DNA of 64,000 nt from Ceratothoa steindachneri. Its lineage: Eukaryota > Arthropoda > Malacostraca > Isopoda > Cymothoidae. Below the pieces are notes generated by a model that did no database searches, was not told the DNA's origin, and worked only from the letters and a program-made list of their open reading frames with translations. The position numbers and the translations under genes were made by a program. Shown one piece after another: positions 21,442 through 32,876 of the stretch; within the stretch, counting starts at the first letter, position 1, and each line of letters starts with the position of its first letter. The stretch is from assembly GCA_963969495.1 (NCBI GenBank), contig OZ018333.1, forward strand, positions 14,059,420 through 14,123,419, read 5' to 3'.

Positions 21442-23884
21442 ATGCCCAATGATGAAAAAAAACCCCATCTCCCCTTAATTCCCCCTAAAACAACGGAGCC
21501 GCCCTCGTGCAGCTCCACAGAAAAGATGGAGGTCCCCCCCCCCCCCCCTGTGCTTGCGCAGGGGACCCTCCATACCTCTTTAACCGGAGAGGAGGCTTAC
21601 TCCTCTCCTACGCCTACGGGTGTAGGGGACTCCCCCTCACCCCCTTCTCTGGAGGTGCTTTCGGGCACCTCCCTATCTCCAGCGGCAGTCCCTCCTTTGC
21701 TTTCTAAGGGGACTGCCAAGAAAGCCAGCAGGCAGCCCATTGCCGACCGCCCCTCGTACAAGCGGCTTGGTAGGGCAAACCCCCTTAGGGGGGAGAGGGA
21801 AGCCAGGCCCCTTCGGTCGCTTCCCTCAAAAGACCTGCTGGCAAAAATATTAAAACTTGCCGGGGTCAAGGCCTGTGCCTCCCTACTAAAGACTTATGAC
21901 GCTGCCAAGGGGACCTGCGATGTCCTGGGAGGGGATGGCCAACTGGAGGCCCCTCCTGAGATAGACATGGTCCTTGAGGAAAACCAGCCTCAGAAGGTAG
22001 GGCCTTCCATGGGGGGGAATTCGGGCTCGGCGCCAAGCACCGAACCCGAATCCGCCCCTATGCAAGGTCCTCATCAAACGGCTGTAGATTCTCAGGCAGT
22101 ACAAGGAGGGGAGGGATCTCCTCCGGATGATGCCCCTGCGACCACCAGGACCTTCTCCATTTCGGAGAAGGACCTGGCTGAGGCCGGTCCATCTGGCCTG
22201 GGGGCTTCTACCGGCGGGGGTGAGAAGCGGGTTCATTCCCCGCCCTCCTCTCCAAAAAAGAAAAGGACCAAAAAGACGAAGAAGACTCGGGGCTCCTCTC
22301 AATCCGCGGGGGATACGGGGACGGATGGGTCTGCTGCCACTTTGGCAAGCGACCAAGCCAAGATCGGCACATCCGAAACCCTCTGCTTCCCCGGGTAAGG
22401 AGCTCCTTACGATGAAAAAGACCAAAAGTGCACAGGGCGGAGCCTCGATGACATCGGGGCCCCTGATTCAGAGGTTACCTGGCGTTTTCGAGCCCGCTGG
22501 CTTCAAACGCTTCTTCGTTATTCGCTCCACTGATGGCAGCATGTTGTCCAAGGGCAACATGATCCATCAGAGGAGAGGATTAGCTAGTGCAATTGGTAGA
22601 GAGCCGAAGGTAACCCGTTTCTCGGACGGGAGCCTTCTGGCGAATGCGGCGAATCCCGCCGAGGCGGCCAAGATAAGTGCTCTTCGGACACTTCATGGCA
22701 CCCCGGTGAGTGTGACGCCGCACTCTACCATGAACTTTGTAAAAGGAGTAGTTTATGCGAGGGAACTCGTTGACTACTCAATAGAAGAAATCACCCTAGA
22801 GCTGGCCGACCATGGGGCGGTCAAGGTCGAACGTGTGATGAGAAAACAGGGAGGGGCCTCGAGACCCACCCCTACACTCTTCGTCACGTTCGACTGTGAC
22901 AAGCTCCCTGAGTCGCTGCGTGCCGGTTGGTACCGCTACCGCGTGAAGGCATTCGTGCCACTGCCGCGGCGGTGCTATTACTGTCACCGCTTCGGCCACA
23001 CGAATCGATCATGTAGACGTGCAAAATCGGGGTCACCCGAAGTCTGTGTAAATTGCTCCAAGGTCGGACACGATAAGTCCAAATCGTGTGTGGCCAAGTG
23101 TGTCAATTGCGGAGAGCCGCACTCTGCTTCTTCGAAGCAATGTGGTGCATATCTCCTTGAGAAAGAAATCCTGGCCGTTCAGGCCCAGGATCGACTCTCA
23201 TTCCGCGAGGCTAAGGACTTGGTCCTGGCGCGCCCGGCTCTGCCTGGGACGTCATATGCCTCAATAGTTAGAAAAGCACCCTCTGCTCCTGGCCCATCCA
23301 GGCCAACGAGCATGGTTGTTTCCGCGCCCATTCGGAGCCCTTCTGCGGGCTCTACTACACCCGGGCGCTCCCCTGGTAGAGCTGGCGGCAAAAAGGGTTC
23401 ACACCCAGCCCCGGCTAAAACCAGGGCTCCCCCCTCTTTCCCCAGCGTGACCGTTTCCCGTAAGGCGAAACGGCCACGCGCCTCCACAGAGTCGTTAGAC
23501 TCACAGGAGGCAACACCCCTGAAGATGGTCGCTAGGCCATCTTCCGGGGTTCCTAAAGCTGTTCCCCGAAAGGAGGACAGCAACAAAGGAGCTTCGGCCC
23601 CTTCGCCCACGCCCCGAGGTGGAGCGAGTGGCTCGGAGACGGTGGTCCCTCGAAAAGAGGGCCCCCCGCCTCCCAAGCCGCAACGCCCGCCTAAGATTTC
23701 GAGGCGGAGGGAGGAAAAGACTCGCATGGCGAGCCCAACCTCCCCCAATAAGTCCTCGAAGGCGACAGCGCCTTCAGCGCTTTGTCCGGCCAACAGCGCC
23801 CGGGGTTCTGCCCCCGGGAAGCGTACGGCCATTCCCGTGAGGGTCTTCAATTCGAGGAGGGCCCCCGCGTCTCCTCCGAGGTAG
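21442..23884 (+). CDS. Family A ORF1: gag-like RNA-binding protein (one frameshift)
   Basis: The ATG at 21442 follows CACC and starts MPNDEKKPHLPLIPPKT. The product would be ~814 residues. An N-terminal Pro/Ser/Glu-rich part is followed by a lysine-rich patch (PKKKRTKKTKKTR). A conserved globular region (FKRFFVIRSTDGSMLSKGN to FVTFDCDKLPESLRAGWYR) comes next, then three zinc knuckles at about residues 510-560: CYYCHRFGHTNRSC (CX2CX4HX4C), CVNCSKVGHDKSKSC (CX2CX4HX5C) and CVNCGEPHSASSKQC (CX2CX3HX6C). The C-terminal tail is basic and rich in PRPTS. It should coat element RNA. A single-base indel near 22375-22390 joins two frames; the stop is TAG at 23882. Confidence 0.85.
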
Positions 23885-26800
23885 GCCTGGAGGGCATATT
23901 CCTTCAATGGAATTGCCGTGGACTCCGGGCCAACTGAGAGGAGCTGCGGAGGCTCGTCTCGTCCCGTTCCCCGTTAGCTATTTTTTTGCAGGAGACCATG
24001 CTAGGCGCGTGCCCCCTGCACGCCCTCCCGGGGTATAAGGGTCTTGCGACCCCACCACCGCGGGATGGCCGGGCTGGGGGATGCGCGGTTTACACCCGGC
24101 ATGATGTCTCCGTTCTTCCTTACTCTTTAGATACCTCCTTTCAGGCAGTGGCTGTGCAGCTGCACCTGGATAGGAGGTATACTATCATTTCTGAGTACAT
24201 TCCACCGTCAGCTGACTTCGACGCGGGGGACTTCCGCCGCGTCGTGGCACGGTTGCCGAGGCCCTATCTCTTGCTTGGAGATCTGAACGGCAGGCATCCT
24301 CTCTGGGGAGATTACTCCATAAATCCCAGGGGACAAGTCCTTGCCGATCTGATCGAAGAGCTTGAGATCGGTGTCCTAAACGTGGATGAGTTTACGCATC
24401 ACTGTCCGAGAACCGCTTCATTTTCTTGCCTTGACCTATCTTTGTGCTCTTCGGATGCACAGCCTGATTTTGATTGGGGGGTGGTCGATGACCTCCATGG
24501 TAGTGATCACTTTCCCATTCAAATATCCTTTTCAGGGCAACTGCCGCCTGAGAGACCACCTCGGTGGTGCTTGGCGCGGGCGCGGTGGCCTGCATTTCAG
24601 GAAATGACTGAATTCTCTATCTCAGTCGAGGAGTTTAGGTCGGTAGATGAGGCCGTTGAGTTCTTCTCCGGCAAACTCATCGCCGTGGGCCTGACTACTA
24701 TTCCTAGGACGTCTGGCCGTTTTGCACGCCGACCACTCCCATGGTGGTCGGCCGAGTGTGAGACGGCCCTCAAACAGAAGCGTTATGCCTACATGCGCTA
24801 TAAGCGCCGCCCGAACGATTTCACTGTCGCTGAATTTCGTCGGGCTAGGGCTAGGTTCCGGTATATTTCGAAGCACGCCCGCCGCTCTTCTTGGCGGGCA
24901 TACGTGTCTTCACTTAACGGGAAGACCCCTTTAGCTGAGGTGTGGAAGCGAGTCAAAAGGATTCAGGGCAAGTTCTCGCAGGACCCCCCTACCGTTCTCC
25001 TGGAGAATGGGACCGCAATCTCGGACCCCGCGTCCGTGGCGGAATCCTTAGCGACCGCTTTTTCCGCATTCTATAGCCGTGATGCTGCTCCGCCAGCATT
25101 CAATGCACGTCGTGATGTCGCGGAAGGCCGCCGGCTGGACTTTACCTCCAGAGGCGGAGAACCCTTCAACGACAAGTTTACTGTGAGTGAGTTACGTTCC
25201 GCTCTCGCTTCGTGCGCGGACACGGCCCATGATCCGGACGATGTCCCGTACGCCATGCTTTGACACATGGGTGAGCGAGGCATGGCCTTTCTTTTAGATT
25301 TGTTCAACAGGATCTGGGTGGAAGGTCTTCTCCCAGACTCCTGGCGAATCGCTACTGTGCTCGCCTTTCGCAAGCCGGGGAGAGATCTCTCTACTCCGAC
25401 CGGTTTCCGCCCAATCTCTCTAACCTCTTGCGTGTGCAAGTTGATGGAGAAATTGGTAAATGTTAGATTAGCCTATTTCCTGGACAGCGGAGACCATCTG
25501 TCTTCTGCACAGTGCGGCTTCCGTAAGTTCCACTCCACGTCGGATGCTCTGCTCCGACTGGAAAGTGCCGTCTGCGAGGCTTTCCTTCGTAGACAGCACT
25601 ACGCCACGGTGTTTTTTGATTTGGAGAAGGCCTATGATACCGCATGGCGATACGGTATCATGGAGACTCTCCACACGATGGGGGCGAGGGGACGCCTCCC
25701 AATGTTTATATCTGAATTTTTGCGAGATCGTCGATTCCGCGTACGGGTGGGGGGAGCCCTCTCCGGCCCAAAGGAGCAGGAAGAGGGTGTCCCGCAGGGA
25801 AGTGTCGTCAGTGTCACACTCTTTGCCCTGAGCATCAACGGCATCACCTCGGTGCTGCCGGAAGATGTTCTCGCTACGCTCTACGTGGACGACCTTTCGA
25901 TCTCTTTTGGCGCGGCCCAGATGCCAACTCTGGAGCGTCGACTCCAACAGGCATTGAACCGCGTCTCTCGCTATGCCGAAGCGCACAGGTTTCGGTTTTC
26001 TTTGGCCAAGACTAAGGTGGTGCACTTCTGCCGCCATCCACGGCTTCACCCCGACCCAGATTTGTTTCTTAATGGGGTGCGCCTGGATGTGGTTGAGTCG
26101 CACCGTTTCCTTGGTCTTGTATTCGACCGACGCCTCACCTGGGAGGCTCATATTCGCAGCCTTAGGGTCTCTTGTACCCGCGCCATGGACATTCTCCGTT
26201 CCGTGACGTTCAGCGCTTGGGCCGCTCATAGGTCTACCGCCTTACTTTTTTATCGATCCTTTGTTCGCTCGAAGCTCGACTACGGATGCGAGTTTTATGC
26301 ATCCGCAGCCGAGCGTTTATTGCGGAAGGTGGATTCGATCCACCACACCGGCCTTCGCCTTGCGACCGGTGCCTTCCGCACTTCCCCCATTGAGAGCCTG
26401 TTGATCGATGCTGGGGAGATGCCACTCGCTCTGCGCCGCGTGCAGTGCATCACCCGCCTGTACGCGCGAGCCCGGCGCCTCCCTCAGTCGCCAACAGCTC
26501 TCACTGCATCCGCAGCTGATCTCGATGGTGCCTATGCCGCCGAGAGACGCCAGTCATACCCTAAGCCCTTTGGGTTTAGGGCCAGGAAACTCCTTCGAGA
26601 GGTAGATATAGCTCTCGGGCCGGTGGCGCCCCTGGTTTTTCCCAGGACGCCACCCTGGAGGGTACCACATTTGGCTATTTGTCGCCACGCCTCTGCTCCC
26701 AAAGCTTGTACTGCGCCGGGAGTATTGCGTTCGACCTTTTTGGAGCACACATCGTGTCACGATGGTACCGTGCCAGTGTATACGGATGGCTCCAAGTCCC

Positions 26801-27612
26801 AAGAGGGGGTCGGCTTCCACGCCGTATCCCCTCTGTTTGAAGTCAGCGGGGCTCTACCAGGCGCTGCGTCTGTCTTCACGGCCGAGCTGGTGGCAATACA
26901 CCACTCGGTACGGGAGATTACGCGACGTGCCCGGTTCGGAGACCGGATTGGGATCTATAGCGACTCACAAAGCGCCCTGAGTGCTCTCGGGGCATTGGAA
27001 TCTCTGCATCCCCTGGTTCGCGAAATCCGTGACGCCACGGTTATGGCGAGCCGGGCAGATGTCGAGATTATCTTCTGCTGGGTTCCTGGACATGTAGGAA
27101 TTGCAGGGAATGAGCGCGCCGATGAGGGCGCCAAAGAGTCCGCGAGGACTCTGCGACCGGACCAGCGTTTCGCTCTTCCTCACACTGACTACATAGCAGG
27201 AATACGGGCAGCTCTTCGGACTGCTTGGCAAAGAAGATGGGAGACGGTCGAGGGGAACTTAAAGTTGCGTGCCATTGCGCCGCGACTGTTCCCATGGACC
27301 TATCCCCCAATGCCGCGGCGGCTTCAGGTTGCTTTCTGTCGTCTTCGAATCGGACACACTCGTGTGACGCATCGCTACTTGATGGAGCGCTCGTCTGCGC
27401 CCTATTGCAACGACTGCGTCGTCCCCCAGACTGTTCGGCATATTCTTGTCGAATGTCCCAGTCTGAGTGATCTTCGCGCACGATACCTGTCCCGGTACCG
27501 GGATGGGCGGGGTCGCTACCGCCTGTCCCTTGTACTCGGGACGAGTGCGTGCACCATGACTAGTGGACTTATTGACTTTTGGGGGGAGGCTGGCCTTCTC
27601 CCTTTCATTTAA
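23885..27612 (+). CDS. Family A ORF2: endonuclease-RT-RNaseH polyprotein (two in-frame TGA)
   Basis: The frame is continuous apart from TGA at 23935 (TGG in other copies) and at 25261 (CGA in some copies). From the first motif (WNCRGLR at 23908) it spans ~1,235 residues. APE endonuclease motifs are LQET, GDLNGRHPLWGDYS and GSDHFPIQ, in residues ~1-220. RT has FFDLEKAYDTAW, GVPQGSV and catalytic YVDD at about residue 658. RNase H has VYTDGSKS, AELVAI, YSDSQSAL and GNERADEGA near residues 955-1090. A C-terminal CX2CX7HX4C motif lies near 1165. The frame is -1 relative to ORF1. No ATG precedes the endonuclease, so how translation starts is unclear. Confidence 0.9.
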
Positions 27613-27790
27613 CAGTTTAATTGTTGTTGTTGTTTTTGTTATTGTTTTTGTTATTGCTTTTTTATTGTTATTTCGTTTTATTGTTTCCTGTTTAATTTTT
27701 AAAGTAGCCTAGAACTAGGCTGTTTGTTTACGGCGACTAATGCCTAAGTCGGCAGTCGCCAGATAGCCGCTTAATTAAAAAAAAAAAAAA
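27613..27790 (+). other. 3' UTR of copy A2: T-rich tract, two hairpins, poly(A)
   Basis: After the TAA stop there is a GTTGTT/TTTTG-rich tract. Hairpin 1 is AGCCTAG-AA-CTAGGCT (27706-27721). Hairpin 2 has GGCGACT (27732-27738) pairing with AGTCGCC (27754-27760), with an inner GCC/GGC pair set. The poly(A) begins within 30 bases. Such 3'-terminal structures are the expected recognition site for the element's own RT. Confidence 0.75.
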
Positions 27791-27803
27791 TACTACACCG
27801 GCC
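27791..27803. repeat. Target-site duplication, right copy, of nested element A2
   Basis: TACTACACCGGCC follows the poly(A) directly and matches 20898-20910 with no mismatch. Confidence 0.95.
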
Positions 27804-29292
27804 TTCACTTGGCGATCGGTGCCTTTCGCGCTTCCCCTATTTAGAGCCTGATTCTCGATGTTGGAGAGATGCCATTATCTATGCACCGTGCACAGTGTAT
27901 TACTCGCCTGTACGCACAAGCGCAGCGTCTCCATTTTTCGCCAACGGCTCTCAAAGCATCCGCAGCGGATCTCGACGGTGCCTATGACGCCGAGAGACAC
28001 AAGTCATACCTTAAGCTTTTGGGTTTAGGGCTAGGAAACTCCTTTGAGAGCTAGATATATCTCTCCGGTCGGTGGCGCCCCTGGTTCTGCCCAGAACGCC
28101 ACCCTGGAGAGTACCACCGTTGGCTATTGGTCGCCACGCCTCTGCTCCTAAAGCTTGTACAGTGCCGGGAGTATTGCGTTCCTCTTTTTTGCAGCACATC
28201 TCGTGTCACGCTGGAACCGTGCCAGTGTATATGGATGGCTCCAAGTCCGAAGAGGGGGTCAGTTTCCATGCCGCATCCCCTCTGTTTAAAGTCAGTGGGG
28301 CTCTAGCGGGCGCTGCGTCTGTCTTCACGTCTGAGTTGTGGCAATACTCTACTTGGTACGTGAGATTACGCGACGTGCCCGTTTTGGAGCCTGGATCGTG
28401 ATTTATAGCTACTCACAAAGCGCCTTGAGTGTTCTGCACCCTCTGGTTTGCTATATCCGTGACGCCACGGTTTTGGAGAGCCGGGCAGATGTCGAGATTA
28501 TCTTCTGCTGGGTTCCTAAACATGTAGGAATTGCGAGGAATGAGCAGCCGATGAGGGTGCCAAAGAGGCCGCGAGGACTGGGCGACCGGACCAGCGTTTC
28601 GCTCTTCCTAACAACGACTACATTGCAGGAGTACGGGCAGCTCTTCGGACTGCTTGGCAAAGAAGATGGGAGACGGTCCAGGGGAACTTAAAGTTACGTG
28701 CCATTGCGCCGCGACTGTTCACATGGACCTATCTCCCAATGCCGCGACGGCTTCAGGTCGTTTTCTGTCGTCTCCTAATCGGACACACTCTCGTGACGCA
28801 TGGCCATTTGATGGAGCGCTCACCTGCATCCTCTTGTGACGACTGCGTCGTACCCCAGACTGTTCAGCACATTCTTCTCGAATGTCCCAGTCTGGGTGAT
28901 CTTCGCGCACGTTACCTGTCCCGGTACCGGGATGAGCGGGGTCGCTACCGCTTATCCCTTGTACTTGGGACGGATTCGTTCACATTGACTCATGGACTTA
29001 ATGACTTTTTGGAGGAGGTTGGCCTTCTCCCCTTTATTTGAGCTTTTTCTCGGCTTTTTTTGTAGGTCGCATGTTCCTGCGCCGAGGGGAGGCGGGCCTA
29101 CCCTCGACGCCGGAGCATGCTTCCTTCTTGTCCTCTTGCTTTTTCTCATTATTTTTTATAGTTGTTATTTGTTAGTTATATATTATTTGTTTTCCAATAT
29201 AGCCTAGTATTAGGTCGTGTGGTGTATAGCAACTTATGCCCAAGTAGGCAGTCGCCAGATGAGCTCTTAAAAAAAAATAAATAAAAAAATAA
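27791..29292 (+). pseudogene. Older family A copy (host of nested A2), right part: RT end, RNase H, 3' UTR
   Basis: The reading continues from 20910 as YYTG-LHLAIGAFRASPI, then the thumb and RNase H (YMDGSKSEEGV, YSYSQSAL with the catalytic SDS changed to SYS, VPKHVGIARNEQ). It ends with the CX2CX7HX4C region (CDDC...H...C near 28840-28885) and a stop at 29039-29041. The 3' UTR keeps AGCCTAGTATTAGGTC (29201-29216) and a damaged second stem, and ends in an A-rich tail (29268-29292). Several stops and frameshifts are present. Confidence 0.85.
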
Positions 29293-29831
29293 CTCATTTT
29301 ATGCACCAACAAGACAAGTGTTTTGCATGTGAACTAGGGCCAGCTCTTACAAGAGTGGACTGAACTGAAACCTTAGCTCAAGTTATATTTGGAACAAGTT
29401 TGACACTAGTATTTGTGAATGGGTCCTATGTTGCTCTCAATGTTTCCCCTCTTAGAAGAAGAGAGAATCTGAGAAATGATTACCAGGCATTTTATTTCTA
29501 GGTTTTAAACACCTATTTGTATCATTGTGGTGAGGGGTGTTACCTAACCAGGAGGCTGAAACCCCTGCCCAAATCTGATGCCCCATATGGAAAGCAGTTT
29601 TTACATCGGTTTAGGCAGAGTAGCTCCAACAACCTAATGAAAGATATGGCCTTTACTAGGCTGTCCCCAAAACCCTTCAAGTCTTTTATATTGCGTTGTT
29701 GGTATGTGTGATTGCATAGGGTCTTTCATTATTTGTTTTATTGTGTGGAGTGTAGCAGTGCATTTTGGACAGGTATCCATGATGCCTGTGTAGCGGTCTA
29801 CAACCCTACAAGCGGAAATATTAAATCTTAA

Positions 29832-29834
<3 letters not shown>
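29293..29834. other. Non-coding DNA, unassigned
   Basis: I see no family A, B, C or L2 similarity, no long reading frame and no RNA gene. Mixed base composition and the nearby zinc-finger exon make it a candidate for host intronic or intergenic DNA. Confidence 0.4.

Positions 29835-29915
<81 letters not shown>
29835..29915. repeat. (TA)n microsatellite, about 40 units
   Basis: This is an uninterrupted TA dinucleotide run of about 80 bp between AAATG and TTATTTC. It is palindromic by nature and can form cruciforms; its length in the assembly may be unreliable. Confidence 0.95.
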
Positions 29916-29919
<4 letters not shown>

Positions 29920-30703
29920 TCAACAAGGGTTGGTAACCATAACTTAAATCGTGTGATTGGTACGCCCGATCATTCATTCACTTTGTTCAGCTCATCAGAA
30001 TCAGGTCTGTAATATTTAAATTGTAATATTTAGCTAAATATGTCCCAAAAGAATCTCGTTTTAAATATGTGATTCTTTCTCTCATTTACAGACCCTCCCA
30101 ACTCCCATGTAATCTATTTATATAATTATTTATATTACCTATTTATATAATCTATTTATTCAATCTATTTAATCCATTTATGTATCCAATTTGATCCATA
30201 CAATCTATTTATACATATCAATCTATATTAATATTTACCCAATCCATTTAACTATATAATCTATTTGCTCATATAATCTATTTATCAATCCACATAAATA
30301 TTCACCATACATTTATAATATTTATTCATTTAACATTCAACTATAATCTAATTAATATTTGTCAATCTAATTATCAATCATCATATGTGTACTCTAATTC
30401 TCATTAACTCGTGCAAAGTAAATTCAACCGCATAAAATTCAATCCAATCATAAACTATAATTTCACTTTTTAATCATAACTGTTCATTCCATAATATATA
30501 TTTTTCGTATCACTTTGTTTTAATACAGTAGTGATTAACTTCATTTTCCTTGTATAACAAAAATATAGGTTTGGGGGCTTATTGTGACCAGAGCTGTCTA
30601 TTGTATTGACGTAATAACCTCCTAACATCCTATACCTGGTAGGTTGATATTTTTACTAATTTTAATCTTGATAATATAATGAAAAAAATCACTTTTCTGC
30701 AGA
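29916..30703 (+). other. AT-rich stretch with degenerate AATCTATTTA-like repeats, ending in a likely splice acceptor
   Basis: From about 30100 to 30370 the words AATCTATTTA, CTATTTAT and ATCCATTTA recur at irregular spacing. No reading frame is present. The last bases before 30704 (TTTTCTGCAG) form a good arthropod 3' splice site directly in front of ATGGAATGG of the zinc-finger segment, so part of this stretch may be an intron of the former zinc-finger gene. Confidence 0.45.
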
Positions 30704-31229
30704 TGGAATGGCCACCTTCGAATTGCTTAGGAATTTCATTATCGCAATCAGATTCTGAATCATTTATGTGTAACAGTAGAGGGAAGCATGAAAGCATATC
30801 ACAAAATGTTGGAAAGTCTTTCAAATGCAGTTTCTGTTCCTATCAAACAACACGAATGTCAATTCTTAATAGACATAAAGGAACCCACAGTGACAAAAAG
30901 ACTTTAAAATGCAGCTTCTTACCCCCTCAATCCATAAATAGTTGTACTCTTCAGAGACATGAAAAAACTCACACAAATGATGAAAAGCAATTCAAATGTA
31001 GTTTATGTCTTCATCAATCAGGAGTTTGGGGTGCGATTTTCAAAGACATGAAAGAGCACATACAAGTGCAAAGCACTTCAAATGTAGTTTATGCACCTAT
31101 CAAGCATCAGAGAGGAGGACTCTTAAGAGACATAAAAAAACACACTGGTGAGAAACCTTTCAAGTCCAGTTTCTGTCCCTTTCAAGCATCCCGAATATCA
31201 AATCTTAATAGACATAAAAGAACCCACAG
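30704..31229 (+). pseudogene. Degenerate C2H2 zinc-finger exon, part 1
   Basis: After the TTTTCTGCAG acceptor, the frame encodes tandem C2H2-type fingers linked by TH...EKPFK-like linkers. The first (CSFCSYQTTRMSILNRHKGTH) is intact, CX2CX12HX3H. The next ones have lost ligands: CSFL instead of CX2C, a scrambled region around 31040-31130, and FKSSFC in the last. C2H2 arrays bind DNA in nuclear transcription factors, but lost ligands and the insertion at 31230 make this a pseudogene. The frame continues in phase at 35525. The real start lies upstream in an exon not seen here. Confidence 0.7.
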
Positions 31230-31471
31230 GCCATCCAGTGCGTTCCCCTTCGTTGTGGAGGGGGGCACCCCCTCTACTTGAGGGCAGCTTCGAATAACCA
31301 ATAAGAAGCTGTGGACAATGAGGAACTCGTGGAAATATGAATAATCCAAAGAATCAATACCGGCAGGCTGTCGCCCAGGATAAAAAGGTCCCCTCAACTC
31401 GTTCACATACCAGGTGAGAAGAGGTAAGCAATGGTGCGAACCTTTCTCCCTCTAACAATGCCACTACAGAC

Positions 31472-31934
31472 ATGTCAGAAGCCAGGCAGGGACAGCCATC
31501 AGGCCTTGATAAAGAAGGCTCTGGCCCCCAGCCTCCACCACATGCAACGACTAGAACAAAAAACATAAGGGGTCTGAAAGCGCAGAAATGGACGGTTGCA
31601 GAAAAGAAGGTCTTGATGCACTACTACCACTACTCATTGTTTGACAAATGGAGCAGTAGCTGGACAGAAACTAACCAGGAGGATTAGGGATTCTAGCCTC
31701 CCTGATGAGAAGAAAAACCAACCAGTAGCCAATCTGCTTTCCATCCTATCCCAGATGGGCAAATGTATAACAATTGGAGAAATCAACATCACAAAAAACG
31801 AAGCCCTGAGAGATGCAGAGAAGGACTACTTGCCAGTCCAAGAGGAGGAATATAAGCGCAGACAGGAGAACAGATGGGTGATGAGGGAGAGGTGGACACA
31901 TATGGGCAATAGAATACTCAAGAACAAAATATAG
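31472..31934 (+). pseudogene. N-terminal region of the R4-like ORF with Myb-like motif
   Basis: Two overlapping frames (31472-31687 and 31641-31934) indicate one frameshift near 31670. The text KWTVAEKKVLMHYYHYSLFDKW resembles the tryptophan-bearing Myb-type DNA-binding helix found before the RT in R2/R4-type elements. The second frame reads WSS-to-LPDEKKNQPVANLLSILSQMG and ends at 31932. Confidence 0.5.
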
Positions 31935-32081
31935 CAGACCAAAAAATATAAAATTCCTGGAAAGAAATTTTCTATTATTACTGCCCGGAAAAACGTCGTT
32001 CCCCCTAAAAAACTTAACGCCTAACGTCACAATAGCAGCCGGCATTTCAGCGAAGAAGATTTTGACTTCCTGAAAACCCAA

Positions 32082-32876
32082 GTGGTAGCCCTAATAAAAA
32101 GTAATAACAACCCTCTTCAACACCCTATGAAACTTCCCACAGGCCACCAAACTCCACAAAATCTAAGTACTCTACCTAGGGGAACAAGATCAGCAGCAGG
32201 GAACACTCCAGAGCTTTCCCCTAGGAGAAGCCCAAACCCCCTGCAAGCTCCACCCGAGCCAATACAACTTTCACTATTGGCATACCAACAACTACAACTC
32301 ACCCTACCAGCACACCCTCTCCAACAACCCCAACTTGTATGCACCCCCCTTGGATCTCCGTCACCACTAAGCGATCCACCTGATTCCCCACCACCACCGT
32401 CTCCTGGCCCACCGCTACCCTCAGAACCAGACGACGAACAATTTGCGGTGGAAAAAGACCTCAGCAATACCATTGAGGAAGTGAAGGTGATGAGACTTGA
32501 GGACCGACCAGAACTGTCCAAAATACAAGCCTATGGAACAACCAAGGCACTCATCAACAGAGTGAACTCCTCCCTCCAGAGGCTGGTAATGGCTGACATA
32601 CCCCACACAAAACTCAACCAGGTCACATACGCAGCGGGACTCTATATTGGTAGAAAAGTATTCCCTCGACCTGACCACCAAAATCAAGCAAATCCCAGAG
32701 CCTCCAAAACAACACCTGCATGGAAGCTCAAGCTGCAAAAACAACTTAACCTCTACAGGAAGGAGCTGAACCAGATCAAGCAGTTCCTCACAGCCCCCAC
32801 ATCGCAGACGACGGAAGAACATCATCAACAGACTCCGGGAAAAATACCACACCACCAACATCGAGGAGCTACGTAA
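32082..32876 (+). pseudogene. Central proline-rich region of the R4-like ORF
   Basis: The 264-codon open segment begins with a Pro/Gln/Leu-rich tract, contains SPLSDPPDSPPPPSPGPPLP, and then shifts to a charged helical part (LSNTIEEVKVMRLEDRPEL, TPAWKLKLQKQLNLYRKEL). In this type of element the last part precedes the RT. A frameshift after 32876 is needed to continue. Confidence 0.5.

Larger units (their letters stand above)
20911..27790 (+). mobile_element. Family A copy A2: full-length non-LTR retrotransposon, youngest in the window
   Basis: The 6,880-bp element begins with CCCCGTAAGGGGCGCGG, carries gag and EN-RT-RNaseH reading frames and ends in a poly(A) tail (27777-27790). It is bounded by perfect 13-bp duplications. 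Damage is limited to one frameshift in ORF1 (near 22375-22390) and two in-frame TGA codons in ORF2 (23935, 25261). The domain set (CCHC gag, APE endonuclease, RT, RNase H) is that of the I/jockey-related group; the clade is not resolved here. It is the reference used for the other A copies. Confidence 0.95.

Noticed and set aside
23859..23865. GGGCCCC as a -1 slippery heptamer linking ORF1 and ORF2 of family A
   Set aside because: It is not in the ORF1 zero-frame register required for X_XXY_YYZ slippage.
25468..26229. 253-codon open frame on the minus strand opposite the A2 RT
   Set aside because: It recurs opposite the same RT section in copies A4, A6 and A8, so it is a mirror of conserved sense coding, with no independent domain features.
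29835..29915. CRISPR-like or satellite array
   Set aside because: It is a plain TA dinucleotide run; no spaced direct repeats of 20-40 bp with unique spacers occur anywhere in the window.
32117..32521. Minus-strand open frames opposite the proline-rich part of the R4-like element
   Set aside because: They result from the complement of proline codons (GGN), giving a low-complexity Gly/Ser text without motif.
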